Origin: JASSUD01 sp031963445
GTDB lineage: Bacteria; Pseudomonadota; Gammaproteobacteria; Burkholderiales; Burkholderiaceae
Direction: 5' to 3'
Length of the DNA: 64,000 nucleotides
Assembly (NCBI GenBank): GCA_031963445.1
Contig: JASSUH010000001.1
Coordinates: 1,302,001-1,366,000 of the forward strand
In this document: positions 45,070-53,029 of the stretch, in pieces
Layout of the letters: the number at the start of each line of letters is the position of its first letter
How positions within the stretch are numbered: position 1 is the first letter of the stretch
Notes under the pieces: generated by a model
Seen by the model: the letters and a program-made list of their open reading frames with translations, nothing else
Told to the model about the DNA's origin: nothing
Databases searched by the model: none
Made by a program: the position numbers and the translations under genes

Positions 45070-46026
45070 TTAATGCTCTTGGAAGACCTGAGCAGGTGTA
45101 TCAGCAAAAAGCAGCCGCTTACTCCACTTGGTTAACGTCTCGTCGTCTGCTTTCATGAATCGACGCTCATCGTCTAAAGAAAGACTAGAAAATTTAGATT
45201 TAAACAGATCCAGCAATAGCGCGCGCCTGCCTTCTTGTCTGCCTTGCTGCATGCCCTGCTGCATGCCTTCTTGCCTAAGTTCTTGTGCTAGTGTTGCCAT
45301 GTTTGCCTCATATTGCGCGGGGTATTGGTCGAGCACTGTAAAAAACGCTTTTTTATCTTCACATTTGCCTTTTCGTGAAAGATATTTTAGCAAATTACCC
45401 ACAAGTGCAACAGGCAGCGGATATGCTCGTAAGGACTGCAGAATATCTGCAGCAATATGGGCAATATCTCGCATTCTGATATCTCGCATAACCATTTGAA
45501 AGGCGGCGGCGTGCTCATGGGTCAGCAGTGCTTCATCTGCCATGCGGGTTAGATCGATTAAGCGTATGCGAGCAGGGAAAACTTGATCGACTAATTCAGG
45601 CTGCTCGAAACAATCTTTTAACTCAATGGAATAAGGATATGCTTTTTTCCCCTGATAAAACAAAATTGGGATGATGGTAGGTAACTTTTTACTGCGCTCC
45701 TGATTCAGATGATAGCGCATTACCTCTACTTGAGATTCAAGCATACGAAAAGGCATTTGCTTATCAGGTGACGATTGGTGCTCCACGATCAGATAGGTAT
45801 AAATCGTATGCTTTTTGTCTTTTGTTTCGAGGCTATAGAGAATATCAGATAGCCGCTCGCGCATATCAGAGGCAATGAATGATGGGCTTTCTAGCTGTAG
45901 CGTGGAGAGATCACATTGAGCGAGTAAGGCGGGTTCTAGATGCGCTTTTAAAAAATCTCGAGCTACGGTGAGATCGCTCATAAACGTTTTAAAGATGGCA
46001 TCGTGCGGCTTGGTAATCTGACTCAT
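45070..46026 (-). CDS. Rpn-family recombination-promoting nuclease / putative transposase
   Basis: The 318-residue protein starts MSQITKPHDAIFKTFMSD, the standard opening of the Rpn/YhgA (PF04754) family, whose PD-(D/E)xK core acts as a DNA nuclease. ERLSDILYSLETKDKKHTIY and TYLIVEHQSSPDKQMPFRML carry the active-site Asp, Glu and Gln. The C-terminus has short repeats GMQQGMQQGRQEGRR coded by imperfect 12- to 15-nt tandem repeats. A start at 46026 fits the family; a TTG at 46086 does not. It is the first accessory gene after V. Its role may be phage exclusion or genome rearrangement. Confidence 0.9.
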   Translation of the reverse strand: MSQITKPHDAIFKTFMSDLTVARDFLKAHLEPALLAQCDLSTLQLESPSFIASDMRERLSDILYSLETKDKKHTIYTYLIVEHQSSPDKQMPFRMLESQVEVMRYHLNQERSKKLPTIIPILFYQGKKAYPYSIELKDCFEQPELVDQVFPARIRLIDLTRMADEALLTHEHAAAFQMVMRDIRMRDIAHIAADILQSLRAYPLPVALVGNLLKYLSRKGKCEDKKAFFTVLDQYPAQYEANMATLAQELRQEGMQQGMQQGRQEGRRALLLDLFKSKFSSLSLDDERRFMKADDETLTKWSKRLLFADTPAQVFQEH

Positions 46027-46174
46027 TCGGTTTATTTTGATGGGAAAAAGCAAGGCGTGAACGTTATGCTGTCTATTGTAGGACAAACCTTATTTTTGAA
46101 GTAAGAAAAACGAGAAATAAGTAAGACGAAGCTTTTTTAACTGCTTAGGGTTGATTGTTTAAATGGGGGGTGTA

Positions 46175-46633
46175 ATGGATGATTTCGGTTCTCCTGCTGT
46201 GCCTACTGAAAACGATATCGTTTTAGTAAAAATAAAAGGACAGGTCTTTAAATTTTTGGCCAGCAAAAATCAAACACTAGAAGATAAGTATGGGTTCGAT
46301 TTTGCTTCGGTTATCTCTCGCTTTGCAGTGAATGATATTGTCAATACGATCGAGGCCAATCAGCAGAGGCACCCCCATCATAAAATAGCTGTCATTGTTA
46401 TGCCGCTGGGTGTAGAGCCATATCTATATGAAGTGCCATTTTTAGCAGAGCCGTCTAATATTATTTTTCTGAAGACTTTCTACCCCAGTCGCAAAATGAT
46501 GCGTAAGTGTTGGGACGTGCCGAGGAAGTCGAAGCGACTAAAAAAGCGCTTGAGAAAAAATGCTGCTTCTAACATCGCTATTTCAGTAGAAACAACGTCT
46601 ATCATCACCCTATCGATTCACAAAGAAAGTTAA
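46175..46633 (+). CDS. Putative toxin-like protein (DUF4258/BrnT-like pattern)
   Basis: This 152-residue protein has a middle part (GFDFASVISRF, QRHPHHKIAVIVM, YLYEVPFLAEPSNIIFLKTFYPSRK) that follows the pattern of short RNase-fold toxins ending in VPFVxxxxxIFLKTIIPSRKATK. The C-terminal tail is extra and very basic (RKSKRLKKRLRKN). An antitoxin would be expected next to it, but none is visible, so this could be a solo toxin, a phage nuclease or a wrong assignment. GGGGGG before ATG 46175 favours this start over ATG 46163. It is divergent from the Rpn gene and ends at a clear terminator. Confidence 0.45.
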   Translation: MDDFGSPAVPTENDIVLVKIKGQVFKFLASKNQTLEDKYGFDFASVISRFAVNDIVNTIEANQQRHPHHKIAVIVMPLGVEPYLYEVPFLAEPSNIIFLKTFYPSRKMMRKCWDVPRKSKRLKKRLRKNAASNIAISVETTSIITLSIHKES

Positions 46634-46660
46634 AGATCGCTTGCTTTAATAATGATGGCT

Positions 46661-46702
46661 AGCCGCTTGTCTTACCTTTAAAGCAGAGTAAGGCGAGCGG
46701 CT
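46661..46702. terminator. Terminator after the toxin-like gene
   Basis: AGCCGCTTGTCTTAC (46661-46675) pairs with GTAAGGCGAGCGGCT (46688-46702) with two mismatches, followed by TTTATGTTTTTTG. It isolates the gene on the left from the structured RNA region on the right. Confidence 0.75.
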
Positions 46703-46874
46703 TTTATGTTTTTTGCGCGATGCGAAATTGAGCACGTTTGGGCAAACTGATTATCAGAATGGCTCAAGCAAGCAGCGTAAAAATTAAATTCAGGTGTTCG
46801 GAGTATTCTTAGATGGCTGTTTGACAAATTCTTGGAACTTTGTAATATTGATCGCACCATCGTACAAAGATGGT

Positions 46875-46916
46875 CATGGGAATGGACGCCCATGTAACAG
46901 GGAATGGACGCCCTGT
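46875..46916 (+). ncRNA. Two adjacent hairpins with identical loops
   Basis: CATGGG-AATGGACG-CCCATG (46875-46894) and ACAGGG-AATGGACG-CCCTGT (46897-46916) each form a perfect 6-bp stem around the same 8-nt loop. The outer three pairs differ between the two and still pair (CAT/ATG, ACA/TGT), which is covariation. The loop contains A-N-GGA, the recognition motif of CsrA/RsmA-type proteins. It lies 41 nt upstream of a larger structured RNA. Without transcript data I call it a probable RNA structure. Confidence 0.5.
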
Positions 46917-46957
46917 GCACCCAAATCACGGAAGAGATAATTCGAGTTTGCCTCTAT

Positions 46958-47075
46958 GGCAGGCTGGTCTGTTCATCGCGTCGAAAGGCGCATGAACGGC
47001 AACCTTTCCTTCCGTGTAAAGGGTGAGGGGCTTCGGCTCCTCTTTATGCCGGACGTCCATCCGACCAAGCCTGCC
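46958..47075 (+). ncRNA. Multi-stem structured RNA, HEARO/omega-RNA-like
   Basis: A closing stem GGCAGGCTGGTC (46958-46969) / GACCAAGCCTGCC (47063-47075) with one bulge encloses: hairpin GTTCATCGC ... GCGCATGAAC (46971-46997); a GGC/GCC stem (46998-47000 / 47048-47050) that encloses CCTTT/AAAGG (47003-47022) and GAGGGGC-TTCG-GCTCCTC (47025-47042, a UUCG tetraloop); and GGACGTCC. From memory the motifs GGCAACC, the UUCG hairpin and GCCGGACGTCC resemble the HEARO RNA class, the omega-RNA of IscB. No iscB gene follows. The next ORF starts 54 nt downstream and codes for a small unknown protein. The fold is seen directly; the class name needs a covariance-model search. Confidence 0.5.
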
Positions 47076-47128
47076 ACCCTTTCAAATTCTGGGTGGTTGG
47101 GGTTGGCATACTAAACACGGAAAATGCT

Positions 47129-47452
47129 ATGAGCCTACAAAACTCTTATCCCGACCCACCACCAAGCAATTCTCTTTTATCTTTCGATGTTCCGCTTAGT
47201 AGTAAAGAGTGTCTTGCAAAGAAGCATTCTGTCGATGCGGGGCGCTCTCTACCTACTCACTACTTCCCTCATCAAAAACCTCTTTCTCAGTCTTCCCCAT
47301 CTTCTTTTAGCATCAGCCAGCCTAGGATTAAGTACGCTAAGTTATTACTGAAGCACTCTTCTTTATCACTAGAGTACATCTCTTTGAAGCGAGATTTTGA
47401 CGCTTTGATGTATAAGCATGCGGCCCTATTGCGTGCGCAATCAACGCACTAA
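47129..47452 (+). CDS. Hypothetical protein in accessory island
   Basis: From ATG 47129 the protein has 107 residues. The first 70 are Ser/Pro-rich and probably disordered (MSLQNSYPDPPPSNSLLSF); the last 40 form a helix (YAKLLLKHSSLSLEYISLKRDFDALM). No signal peptide. It precedes the 414-residue gene by 12 nt in the same direction, so the two are likely co-expressed. Function unknown; a chaperone or partner for the downstream protein is possible. Confidence 0.55.
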   Translation: MSLQNSYPDPPPSNSLLSFDVPLSSKECLAKKHSVDAGRSLPTHYFPHQKPLSQSSPSSFSISQPRIKYAKLLLKHSSLSLEYISLKRDFDALMYKHAALLRAQSTH

Positions 47453-47464
47453 AGGGAGGAAAGT

Positions 47465-48709
47465 ATGCCAATACTTGCTGCATCAGCAGCGGCCCTTTAT
47501 CGCCCATCCGAAAAAGGTCGACTCACTTATAACTATCAAACCGTAGCGTCTTCATATGCCTCATCCCTTGATGCGCCTAGCTTGGATGAGAAGCAAGCAT
47601 TTTATGAAAACGAGCAACTGAAAAACTTAGCCAAGAAGGAAGAAAATCTCGCGCAATTACTCAGTAATTTTCTAGTCTTATCCAAAGGATGGGCGATTTT
47701 TCCTCCTCAGGGTAAGAAGGAATTAGGGTTTGTCGAAAAGCCGAGGATAGCTCAGCCCGAAGCGGCCATAGTCAAAGCGGAGGTTATCGACAATGCGTCA
47801 CTTGTTGTCGAATCTGAACCTTTGACAGCTCGGCGTTTGAGAGAAGTCATACTGAGTTTTTCTCAAATGCATCTGCTATTAGCGGAAGGTCAAGATCTTT
47901 TGATCGGCACGAAGGCAGCAGAGGAAAGGTTAGTTAATCACTGCTTGAAGCAGTATCAGCAAGTTCTTAATTCGCTTGATACCCTCCTTAGGCAAGACTG
48001 GTCTAAAGCGTTTTGGCAAGAAAAAATGCATGCTTCAGGGTTAACGCCTTCTTCCCTTTGTATTACCGGCCTACAAGTCGATCAAATAACCGCACACGTT
48101 AATTTCCTTTCTATCTTATCTCTAGAGATCACCCAATCAGGTAAAAACTTGTGTGAAGCGCCTAGTCTTAAGAACATCAAATTTCTTCATGCTTTAACAG
48201 TAAGTTTAGGCTATCTCTCCGGCTCAGCGACGCTTTTTTGTATGGGGGTATCGCTTCCGATGATTGCGTTTATTGCAGGGATTTTATCGGTCGTGGGTGT
48301 GATTGGTTTCGCGGGTTATGAAAGATACAAAGAACCTAAGGCGAAACAATGGAAAGAGCGAATTCAGACGCTCGCTAACTTTACGAAACAACTTGAGAAT
48401 TTAAAGGATAGAGCCATGATAGTAAGTGCTGCCAGGCAGGATAAAAAAATAGAAAAACAGGACGTGAAAATAGAAAATATTGAGCGTCAGATAGATAATA
48501 AACAGCAAATCCAAGATCAACAAATAGCTAATTTAAATAATGATCTTAATATGGCATTGCAAGCGATCAGCGAGTTAAAGGCTGAACTCGCAGCAATGAA
48601 AAAGACGCAAGGTAAGGTTGAAGAAGGACAGTCTGGATTAAGTATTGAAGCGCCGAAGGCTTCTAATAGTCTCACTAGTGAGAAAGAAGCCGTTATTCAA
48701 CTTTGTTAA
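47465..48709 (+). CDS. Helical protein with membrane hairpin and coiled coil
   Basis: This 414-residue protein starts 6 nt after a strong GGGAGGA. It is mostly alpha-helical. Two adjacent hydrophobic segments (about 241-260 and 263-284: FLHALTVSLGYLSGSATLF, LPMIAFIAGILSVVGVIGF) form a membrane hairpin, directly followed by AKQWKERIQTLANFTKQLENLKD and then a long coiled coil (325-385, EKQDVKIENIERQID in pattern). The gene at 48912 on the other strand has the same layout. The layout, long helices around a hydrophobic hairpin, recalls alpha-helical pore-forming toxins, but I see no diagnostic motif. A prophage-carried effector or superinfection-exclusion role is a guess. Confidence 0.7.
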   Translation: MPILAASAAALYRPSEKGRLTYNYQTVASSYASSLDAPSLDEKQAFYENEQLKNLAKKEENLAQLLSNFLVLSKGWAIFPPQGKKELGFVEKPRIAQPEAAIVKAEVIDNASLVVESEPLTARRLREVILSFSQMHLLLAEGQDLLIGTKAAEERLVNHCLKQYQQVLNSLDTLLRQDWSKAFWQEKMHASGLTPSSLCITGLQVDQITAHVNFLSILSLEITQSGKNLCEAPSLKNIKFLHALTVSLGYLSGSATLFCMGVSLPMIAFIAGILSVVGVIGFAGYERYKEPKAKQWKERIQTLANFTKQLENLKDRAMIVSAARQDKKIEKQDVKIENIERQIDNKQQIQDQQIANLNNDLNMALQAISELKAELAAMKKTQGKVEEGQSGLSIEAPKASNSLTSEKEAVIQLC

Positions 48710-48751
48710 TCTCTTAAACCGTCTAACATCGTTTATTGCGATGCTAGAAAA

Positions 48752-48781
48752 AACGCCTAGCAGTCTACCCGGCTAGGCGTT
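48752..48781. terminator. Bidirectional terminator between the paralogous pair
   Basis: AACGCCTAGC (48752-48761) and GCTAGGCGTT (48772-48781) form a perfect 10-bp stem. It is followed by AGTATTTTT on the plus strand and by a T-run on the minus strand (AAAAAA at 48748-48753), serving both convergent genes. Confidence 0.8.
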
Positions 48782-48911
48782 AGTATTTTTCTCCGCAGAA
48801 TGAGTACTGCGGGGGAGTGTTCTTAAAATAGAGAAGGCTGCATTACAAAGAGTAAGTCCCTGTTTAACAAGGCCTCATATTCTCGTACTCTTTAGCTACT
48901 AATCAATTATT

Positions 48912-50507
48912 TTAAGCTGCTTTTAATGCATTATCATCAGCCGTTCTTGCGATGATACCGTTAATGCCAGAGTGCTTATGAAGATTTTTCTTTATTTGCT
49001 CTTCATCTATTCCATCAGCTAAATAACTGGCTTTTAGATTTTTCAAAGCTTCCCAATATGATTCCCCTTCTTCAAAAATCAAATTTTTGGCTTCTGGAGA
49101 TAGCTTTAGTTCGTTACCTAACTCTTTCACAGCTTGGATATAAGCTTTTCCAGTTTGTGATTCTTTAATAATTAATAAAGAAATAACTTGCTCTATTTTT
49201 TCAGCTGATAAAGCCTTGCTCTCTGCAATGTTTGCTAATCCAGAACGTAAAGCTTGAGCTTTATCGCCAAGATCTCCTTTTTGCCTAATCTTTAACGATT
49301 TCCATTCTGCATATGACATTCCCCGGGTACCAACCGCTGCTCGTACATCAACCCCCGAATCATGCCCCGAGGAGTTTGAATTAATCGAATCGCTGGAACT
49401 TTTACGTCCTACGGCTCTTCCCAAAAGAGGAGCGACATCTTTTCTAATGGCTATTAGCTCATCATTTTGCTGCTTCATTAGCCGGGTTAATGTATTTACT
49501 GAACCAGATAACGTATTTACCGAATTTAGAGTAGCGTGTATTGCCTCAGACATTTCACTTTCCTTAAGCTTTTTTAGCTCATCGCTGAGATTGGTTAATC
49601 CTTCAATATCCCGCGTCCAGCTTTTTGCTTCTTCTTTGTTTTTTGTATCTTCTAAAAAGAAGAGATAGGTAGCAATTCCACTAGCTAGCAGGAACATGGC
49701 TCCCACAATACTAGGTATGGCTCCGACCATCACCGCTATTGCTATGATTCCTTGTCCATTTAAGACGCTTAAGACTATACCAGTAATCACTGATAAGAGT
49801 GAAGCACAAGTAAAAGATAACGTAGCATATGTCCTTTTACTCAGCGTATCCCCTTCTATATAAAGTCCTTTACTTTTGCTCTGGATATCTTTTAAAAGAA
49901 TCGGCAACGCCTCTAATTTTTCTCTATCTACGGTAATGAAAATATCAGAACCAAGGGTATCGGTATCGGACTTGCCATCAGCATATGCTTGATCAATTTT
50001 TTCTTGTAACGTGACCTCGATACTAAGCAGAGATTCACTCGCTTTTTCAAACAAGGCAGTAATCTCTTCTTTTTGCTCACTAGACGCTTTGGATTTAAAA
50101 GGCCAATCTCCAAGAAGCAAACGTTGCACATTGCGAAATGTGTTGACTAAACCTTGAGCTTGGCCGATTGTCCAAATCTCAGGGGCAACGGCTTTTTTAG
50201 CTATCGTCTGTGTGCTAATGACTAAATGATTGCCTACTAAGTTATCGATATATTCATTAGCTTCACTACGCGCGACTACTTGTAAACTCTGTCCATTAGG
50301 CGCGCTAGGCAGCTCATGATCAAAGAACTCTTCTGTTTCAAAGAATTCTTCCTCCGCGTCTATTTCTTCTATGGCGCTATTTGCTGTGCTGTGCAGATTT
50401 TGTTCTTTTTCTTTTATGAGTGGCGTTACATCTACTGGGGCAGGATGAGGGCGATAAGCGGCAGGAAGCCGAATTAATGGCCATACTGTGCTCATTGTCT
50501 CTAACAT
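48912..50507 (-). CDS. Helical protein with membrane hairpin, paralogue of the 47465 gene
   Basis: This 531-residue protein starts at ATG 50507, 7 nt after AAGGAG. An acidic segment (EEIDAEEEFFETEEFFDHEL, 46-65) precedes a helical region. Two hydrophobic segments (about 227-249 and 253-285) form a membrane hairpin, followed by AKSWTRDIEGLTNLSDELKKLKE, which aligns with the same position in the 414-residue neighbour, and a coiled coil. The last 150 residues are separate and helical. The two genes converge on a shared terminator. Homology is clear only around the hairpin; the role is unknown. Confidence 0.7.
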   Translation of the reverse strand: MLETMSTVWPLIRLPAAYRPHPAPVDVTPLIKEKEQNLHSTANSAIEEIDAEEEFFETEEFFDHELPSAPNGQSLQVVARSEANEYIDNLVGNHLVISTQTIAKKAVAPEIWTIGQAQGLVNTFRNVQRLLLGDWPFKSKASSEQKEEITALFEKASESLLSIEVTLQEKIDQAYADGKSDTDTLGSDIFITVDREKLEALPILLKDIQSKSKGLYIEGDTLSKRTYATLSFTCASLLSVITGIVLSVLNGQGIIAIAVMVGAIPSIVGAMFLLASGIATYLFFLEDTKNKEEAKSWTRDIEGLTNLSDELKKLKESEMSEAIHATLNSVNTLSGSVNTLTRLMKQQNDELIAIRKDVAPLLGRAVGRKSSSDSINSNSSGHDSGVDVRAAVGTRGMSYAEWKSLKIRQKGDLGDKAQALRSGLANIAESKALSAEKIEQVISLLIIKESQTGKAYIQAVKELGNELKLSPEAKNLIFEEGESYWEALKNLKASYLADGIDEEQIKKNLHKHSGINGIIARTADDNALKAA

Positions 50508-50875
50508 TCTGCCACTCCTTATTGAAAGATAAGATTACTGACAATAGTTTTACACTCGTTAACTATAAAACCTTAGCAATCTATGTCTACAGGTAAAAGC
50601 CTTAATTAATATCCATTGCTAATCAAAAATAAGGTTAATTGCCTACAACCTTTTGAAGGCTTCCTTCTTTTATTGCCACACGGTTTTTCTTTGTAATTCG
50701 CTCTAAGTCGAACGGGTTAAGTTCCTTACACCATTTTTGAGTCAAACAGGCCCTTTCTTTTTCCCTTTTTTGGAAAATAGGATGAATTGGAAGTAATCAA
50801 CAAGAGATAAAATAACTTCTATGTCAGCTTATAAAAATTAATATATAATTTTTTGTATAAAAAGAGGGAGATGAT
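50508..50875. other. AT-rich intergenic stretch in the accessory island
   Basis: This divergent gap has a TATAAT box at 50844-50849 and AGGGAG at 50866, which serve the gene starting at 50876. Nothing else is seen in it. Confidence 0.45.
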
Positions 50876-51199
50876 ATGAAAATATTGCATAATTTACTAA
50901 AAAAATATAAAAACTGGAAACCTTACAAAAGTTGTGAAGAAATGCCGACATTTCTTCTTGTGTTTTTTGTTATACCAACTGGAATAGCGTATTCATATTA
51001 CAATCATGTAATAAAAGAAGCTCTTTATTCCTTATATGACGCACTTAATAAAACGCCTATAGGTGAATGGCCTTGGGGGTATTTATTATTATTATCTTTC
51101 GCAATCGGCATGATGGCATTATTCGCCTGGATATCTGCTGGTTCTATTGCAAGTAATTGCAAAAAAGCTTTATTGAAGCGATGGAAGCTTGATCGTTAA
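50876..51199 (+). CDS. Small membrane protein, two transmembrane segments
   Basis: ATG 50876 follows AGGGAG by 5 nt. The 107-residue product has two hydrophobic segments (about 25-42, FLLVFFVIPTGIAYSYY; and 68-90, YLLLLSFAIGMMALFAWI) joined by a polar loop, with basic ends (KKYKNWKPYK, KKALLKRWKLDR). The positive ends put both termini in the cytoplasm. It lies in the accessory island. Superinfection exclusion is a common job for such phage proteins, but nothing here proves it. Confidence 0.6.
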   Translation: MKILHNLLKKYKNWKPYKSCEEMPTFLLVFFVIPTGIAYSYYNHVIKEALYSLYDALNKTPIGEWPWGYLLLLSFAIGMMALFAWISAGSIASNCKKALLKRWKLDR

Positions 51200-51267
51200 G
51201 TAAAGCGACTGCTGATTAGCGCTGCTTTGCTAGCCGTACCCTAAAAAATTTTTTAAGCATAGATAAT

Positions 51268-51603
51268 ATGGACAGCCTCCAAAGCCATGCCTATACCGAA
51301 CAGCTTGATGAAATAGAAGCTGAGTGTATCCGAGCACGCGCTATGATTGATCGAGGCTGTCTTTTCCCGCTTAATGATCCATTGCGCGAATCACTTGGTT
51401 ATATGGGTGAAGCATTACAAGAAGCGTTAAATGATGGGGCTGTGTTGACAATGGAAGGTGTGGTGAGGCTTTGCGCAGATGAAGCTTTAAAAGCTTCAAA
51501 AACGCTAGAAATAAAGCCAGAAGACACCGCAGATTTCTCGAGGAGGCTCTTCTGTTTCAGTTGCCGTTGTATTTGGCTCAGTGATAAGCACCTTTGCCAT
51601 TAA
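51268..51603 (+). CDS. Hypothetical acidic protein converging on S
   Basis: The 111-residue frame (MDSLQSHAYTEQLDEIEAECIRARAMIDRG...) is acidic and helical up to about residue 80, then becomes Cys/Arg-rich and unlike the first part, where it runs up to and slightly overlaps the end of gene S. The tail may be chance read-through after the original end was lost. No clear ribosome binding site. Unknown function. Confidence 0.42.
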   Translation: MDSLQSHAYTEQLDEIEAECIRARAMIDRGCLFPLNDPLRESLGYMGEALQEALNDGAVLTMEGVVRLCADEALKASKTLEIKPEDTADFSRRLFCFSCRCIWLSDKHLCH

Positions 51604-52073
51604 CTTAAAAAATACGCTACAACCTTATCCCGAATCATTTCTTTTTCTTCCTGCGTCAAACCAAGCAGCACCCGTGCCGGATAGCGATAGTGCGGCCCAC
51701 CTGGTGCCACTTGATCGGTTTTGCCGTACTGATGGACGTGCGCTAATCGACCAACTCGACCCATAAAACCTAGGGTTAGGCTGTGCGCATCGTTCTCAAC
51801 TTTTAAAAATCGTGCCGTCTTCAATTTAATAAACATCGCTCGCCGTCGAATTCGGTTTACTTTGCTTCGTAAATGCTTGGCTTTGGGTTGCGTACGGGGT
51901 TTACGCGGCGTAAAGGCGCTGCCATCGGGGTTACGTTGTGCCGCAATACGCTGTTGCTGAGAACGGCGCAGTGCTTGGGCAATGTTGCGGATGAGCTGAT
52001 ATCGTTTGCTCGGTTGTAGCTGATTTAATAGCGTTGCGGCCCAGGCTTCTAGCGCTTGTAAGTTATCGCTCAT
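51600..52073 (-). CDS. S: Tail completion protein GpS (P2 family)
   Basis: From ATG 52073, overlapping the stop of R as ATGA, the protein has 157 residues. ALEAWAATLLNQLQPSKRYQL and RNIAQALRRSQQQRIAAQRNPDGSAFTPRK match the phage virion morphogenesis (GpS) family. It completes the tail for head joining. It is the last gene of the head/lysis block before the accessory island. Confidence 0.93.
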   Translation of the reverse strand: MSDNLQALEAWAATLLNQLQPSKRYQLIRNIAQALRRSQQQRIAAQRNPDGSAFTPRKPRTQPKAKHLRSKVNRIRRRAMFIKLKTARFLKVENDAHSLTLGFMGRVGRLAHVHQYGKTDQVAPGGPHYRYPARVLLGLTQEEKEMIRDKVVAYFLS

Positions 52074-52489
52074 GCCTCCTCCCAAGCCGGTAAAGGCTCG
52101 TCGGCATGTTCAATATGAGGTAAGCCATCTCTGTCTTGCGTCACGATCACTCGTTCTGTTAACGCTAGCGTAATCGACAGATCGCAGCTTTCATGATTTA
52201 AATGATCCACCTCAAAGGACAAACTCGGCTGTCCTGGCGTGCTCAATAACTCCAACTGATGACGTTTCACCCAAACGAGTAGCGCAACCATAACGGTATC
52301 CGCGCTACCCGCATAATCAGTCAAGATGACATTCAATTGATAACGGTATTCAAAGGATAGCGAGTGCGCGCCCGTGGCAACAACTTGCCCTTGATCAATA
52401 AAAATTAAAAGCTTGTCTGGCTCACGCGTTAGCTGCGGGAGTGCTTCAATAAGAGCCGTGCGTAAACTCGTTGGCTTAATCATGTTCAT
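52070..52489 (-). CDS. R: Tail completion protein GpR (P2 family)
   Basis: The 139-residue product has the GpR pattern: KPTSLRTALIEALPQLTREPDKLLIFIDQG, SLSFEYRYQLNVILTDYAG and ALLVWVKRHQLELL. It overlaps the end of the outer spanin gene by 14 nt. ATGs at 52489 and 52483 are both possible starts. Confidence 0.93.
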   Translation of the reverse strand: MNMIKPTSLRTALIEALPQLTREPDKLLIFIDQGQVVATGAHSLSFEYRYQLNVILTDYAGSADTVMVALLVWVKRHQLELLSTPGQPSLSFEVDHLNHESCDLSITLALTERVIVTQDRDGLPHIEHADEPLPAWEEA

Positions 52490-52742
52490 CGTTGCGCTGT
52501 TGGCAAGTTTGAATCATTTCGACTTGCGCCGCACATTCCGCCCACGCGGCTTCAGCAGCTTCTAATGCAAGATTAAGTTCACCGTTCGTTGTAGGTGCAC
52601 TTGCGGGGAGGCTGCACGGCGTCACCCGAGGGCAAGCGTTGAACATAAGCGCTGGCGTTGCTAAAGGTACCGTGCTCGTGCAGGCGGATAATAGGTTCAG
52701 GCAGGCGAGACTTAGCCCAATGCCGAACAAGCCGCGTTTCAT
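52476..52742 (-). CDS. Rz1-like outer-membrane spanin (lipoprotein)
   Basis: The 88-residue frame starts MKRGLFGIGLSLACLNLLSAC, a lipoprotein signal with lipobox LLSAC at about 17-21. Several further cysteines and a Pro-rich stretch (CSLPASAPTT) follow. Its first 164 nt lie inside the Rz-like gene in another frame, the classic Rz/Rz1 overlap. It would span the periplasm with the inner-membrane partner to fuse membranes at lysis. Confidence 0.82.
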   Translation of the reverse strand: MKRGLFGIGLSLACLNLLSACTSTVPLATPALMFNACPRVTPCSLPASAPTTNGELNLALEAAEAAWAECAAQVEMIQTCQQRNDEHD

Positions 52743-53010
52743 CGATGCGCTTAAGCATGGTTTCTCGTTGAATTTGTTGCTGATGAATGTGGGCAACTTC
52801 TTGCTGTAACGTTTGTTGTTCGGCTTCTTGCACACGGGCTTGCTGATGTAATGCCCGAATAAAGGCTGCTTTTTCCGCATTGCTTTGCTGTGCTGCATCT
52901 CGCTCAACCTGTAATTTTTCGATTTTGAATTTTTGGATCGTGATCGCACTGGCTAACACGCTCAGCAAAAGCGTGATCAGGATAAAGCGGGAGGGAGGCC
53001 AGAACATCAT
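52579..53010 (-). CDS. Rz-like inner-membrane spanin (LysB type)
   Basis: The 143-residue protein has one N-terminal membrane anchor (RFILITLLLSVLASAITI, about 8-25), then a long periplasmic coiled coil (QKFKIEKLQVERDAAQQ... QQQIQRETMLKRI), and a C-terminal PEPIIRLHE segment. This is the i-spanin layout. The Rz1-type gene is nested in its 3' half. Confidence 0.85.
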   Translation of the reverse strand: MMFWPPSRFILITLLLSVLASAITIQKFKIEKLQVERDAAQQSNAEKAAFIRALHQQARVQEAEQQTLQQEVAHIHQQQIQRETMLKRIDETRLVRHWAKSRLPEPIIRLHEHGTFSNASAYVQRLPSGDAVQPPRKCTYNER

Positions 53011-53029
53011 GGGATACGGTTTAACCGCG

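Noticed and set aside
46875..46916. A CRISPR array (two 14-nt repeats separated by 8 nt)
   Set aside because: The repeats and spacer are far too short, only two copies exist, and the flanks covary as hairpin stems.
46678..46929. An 83-codon minus-strand ORF in the structured-RNA region
   Set aside because: It runs through the terminator stem and the twin hairpins and has no ribosome binding site.
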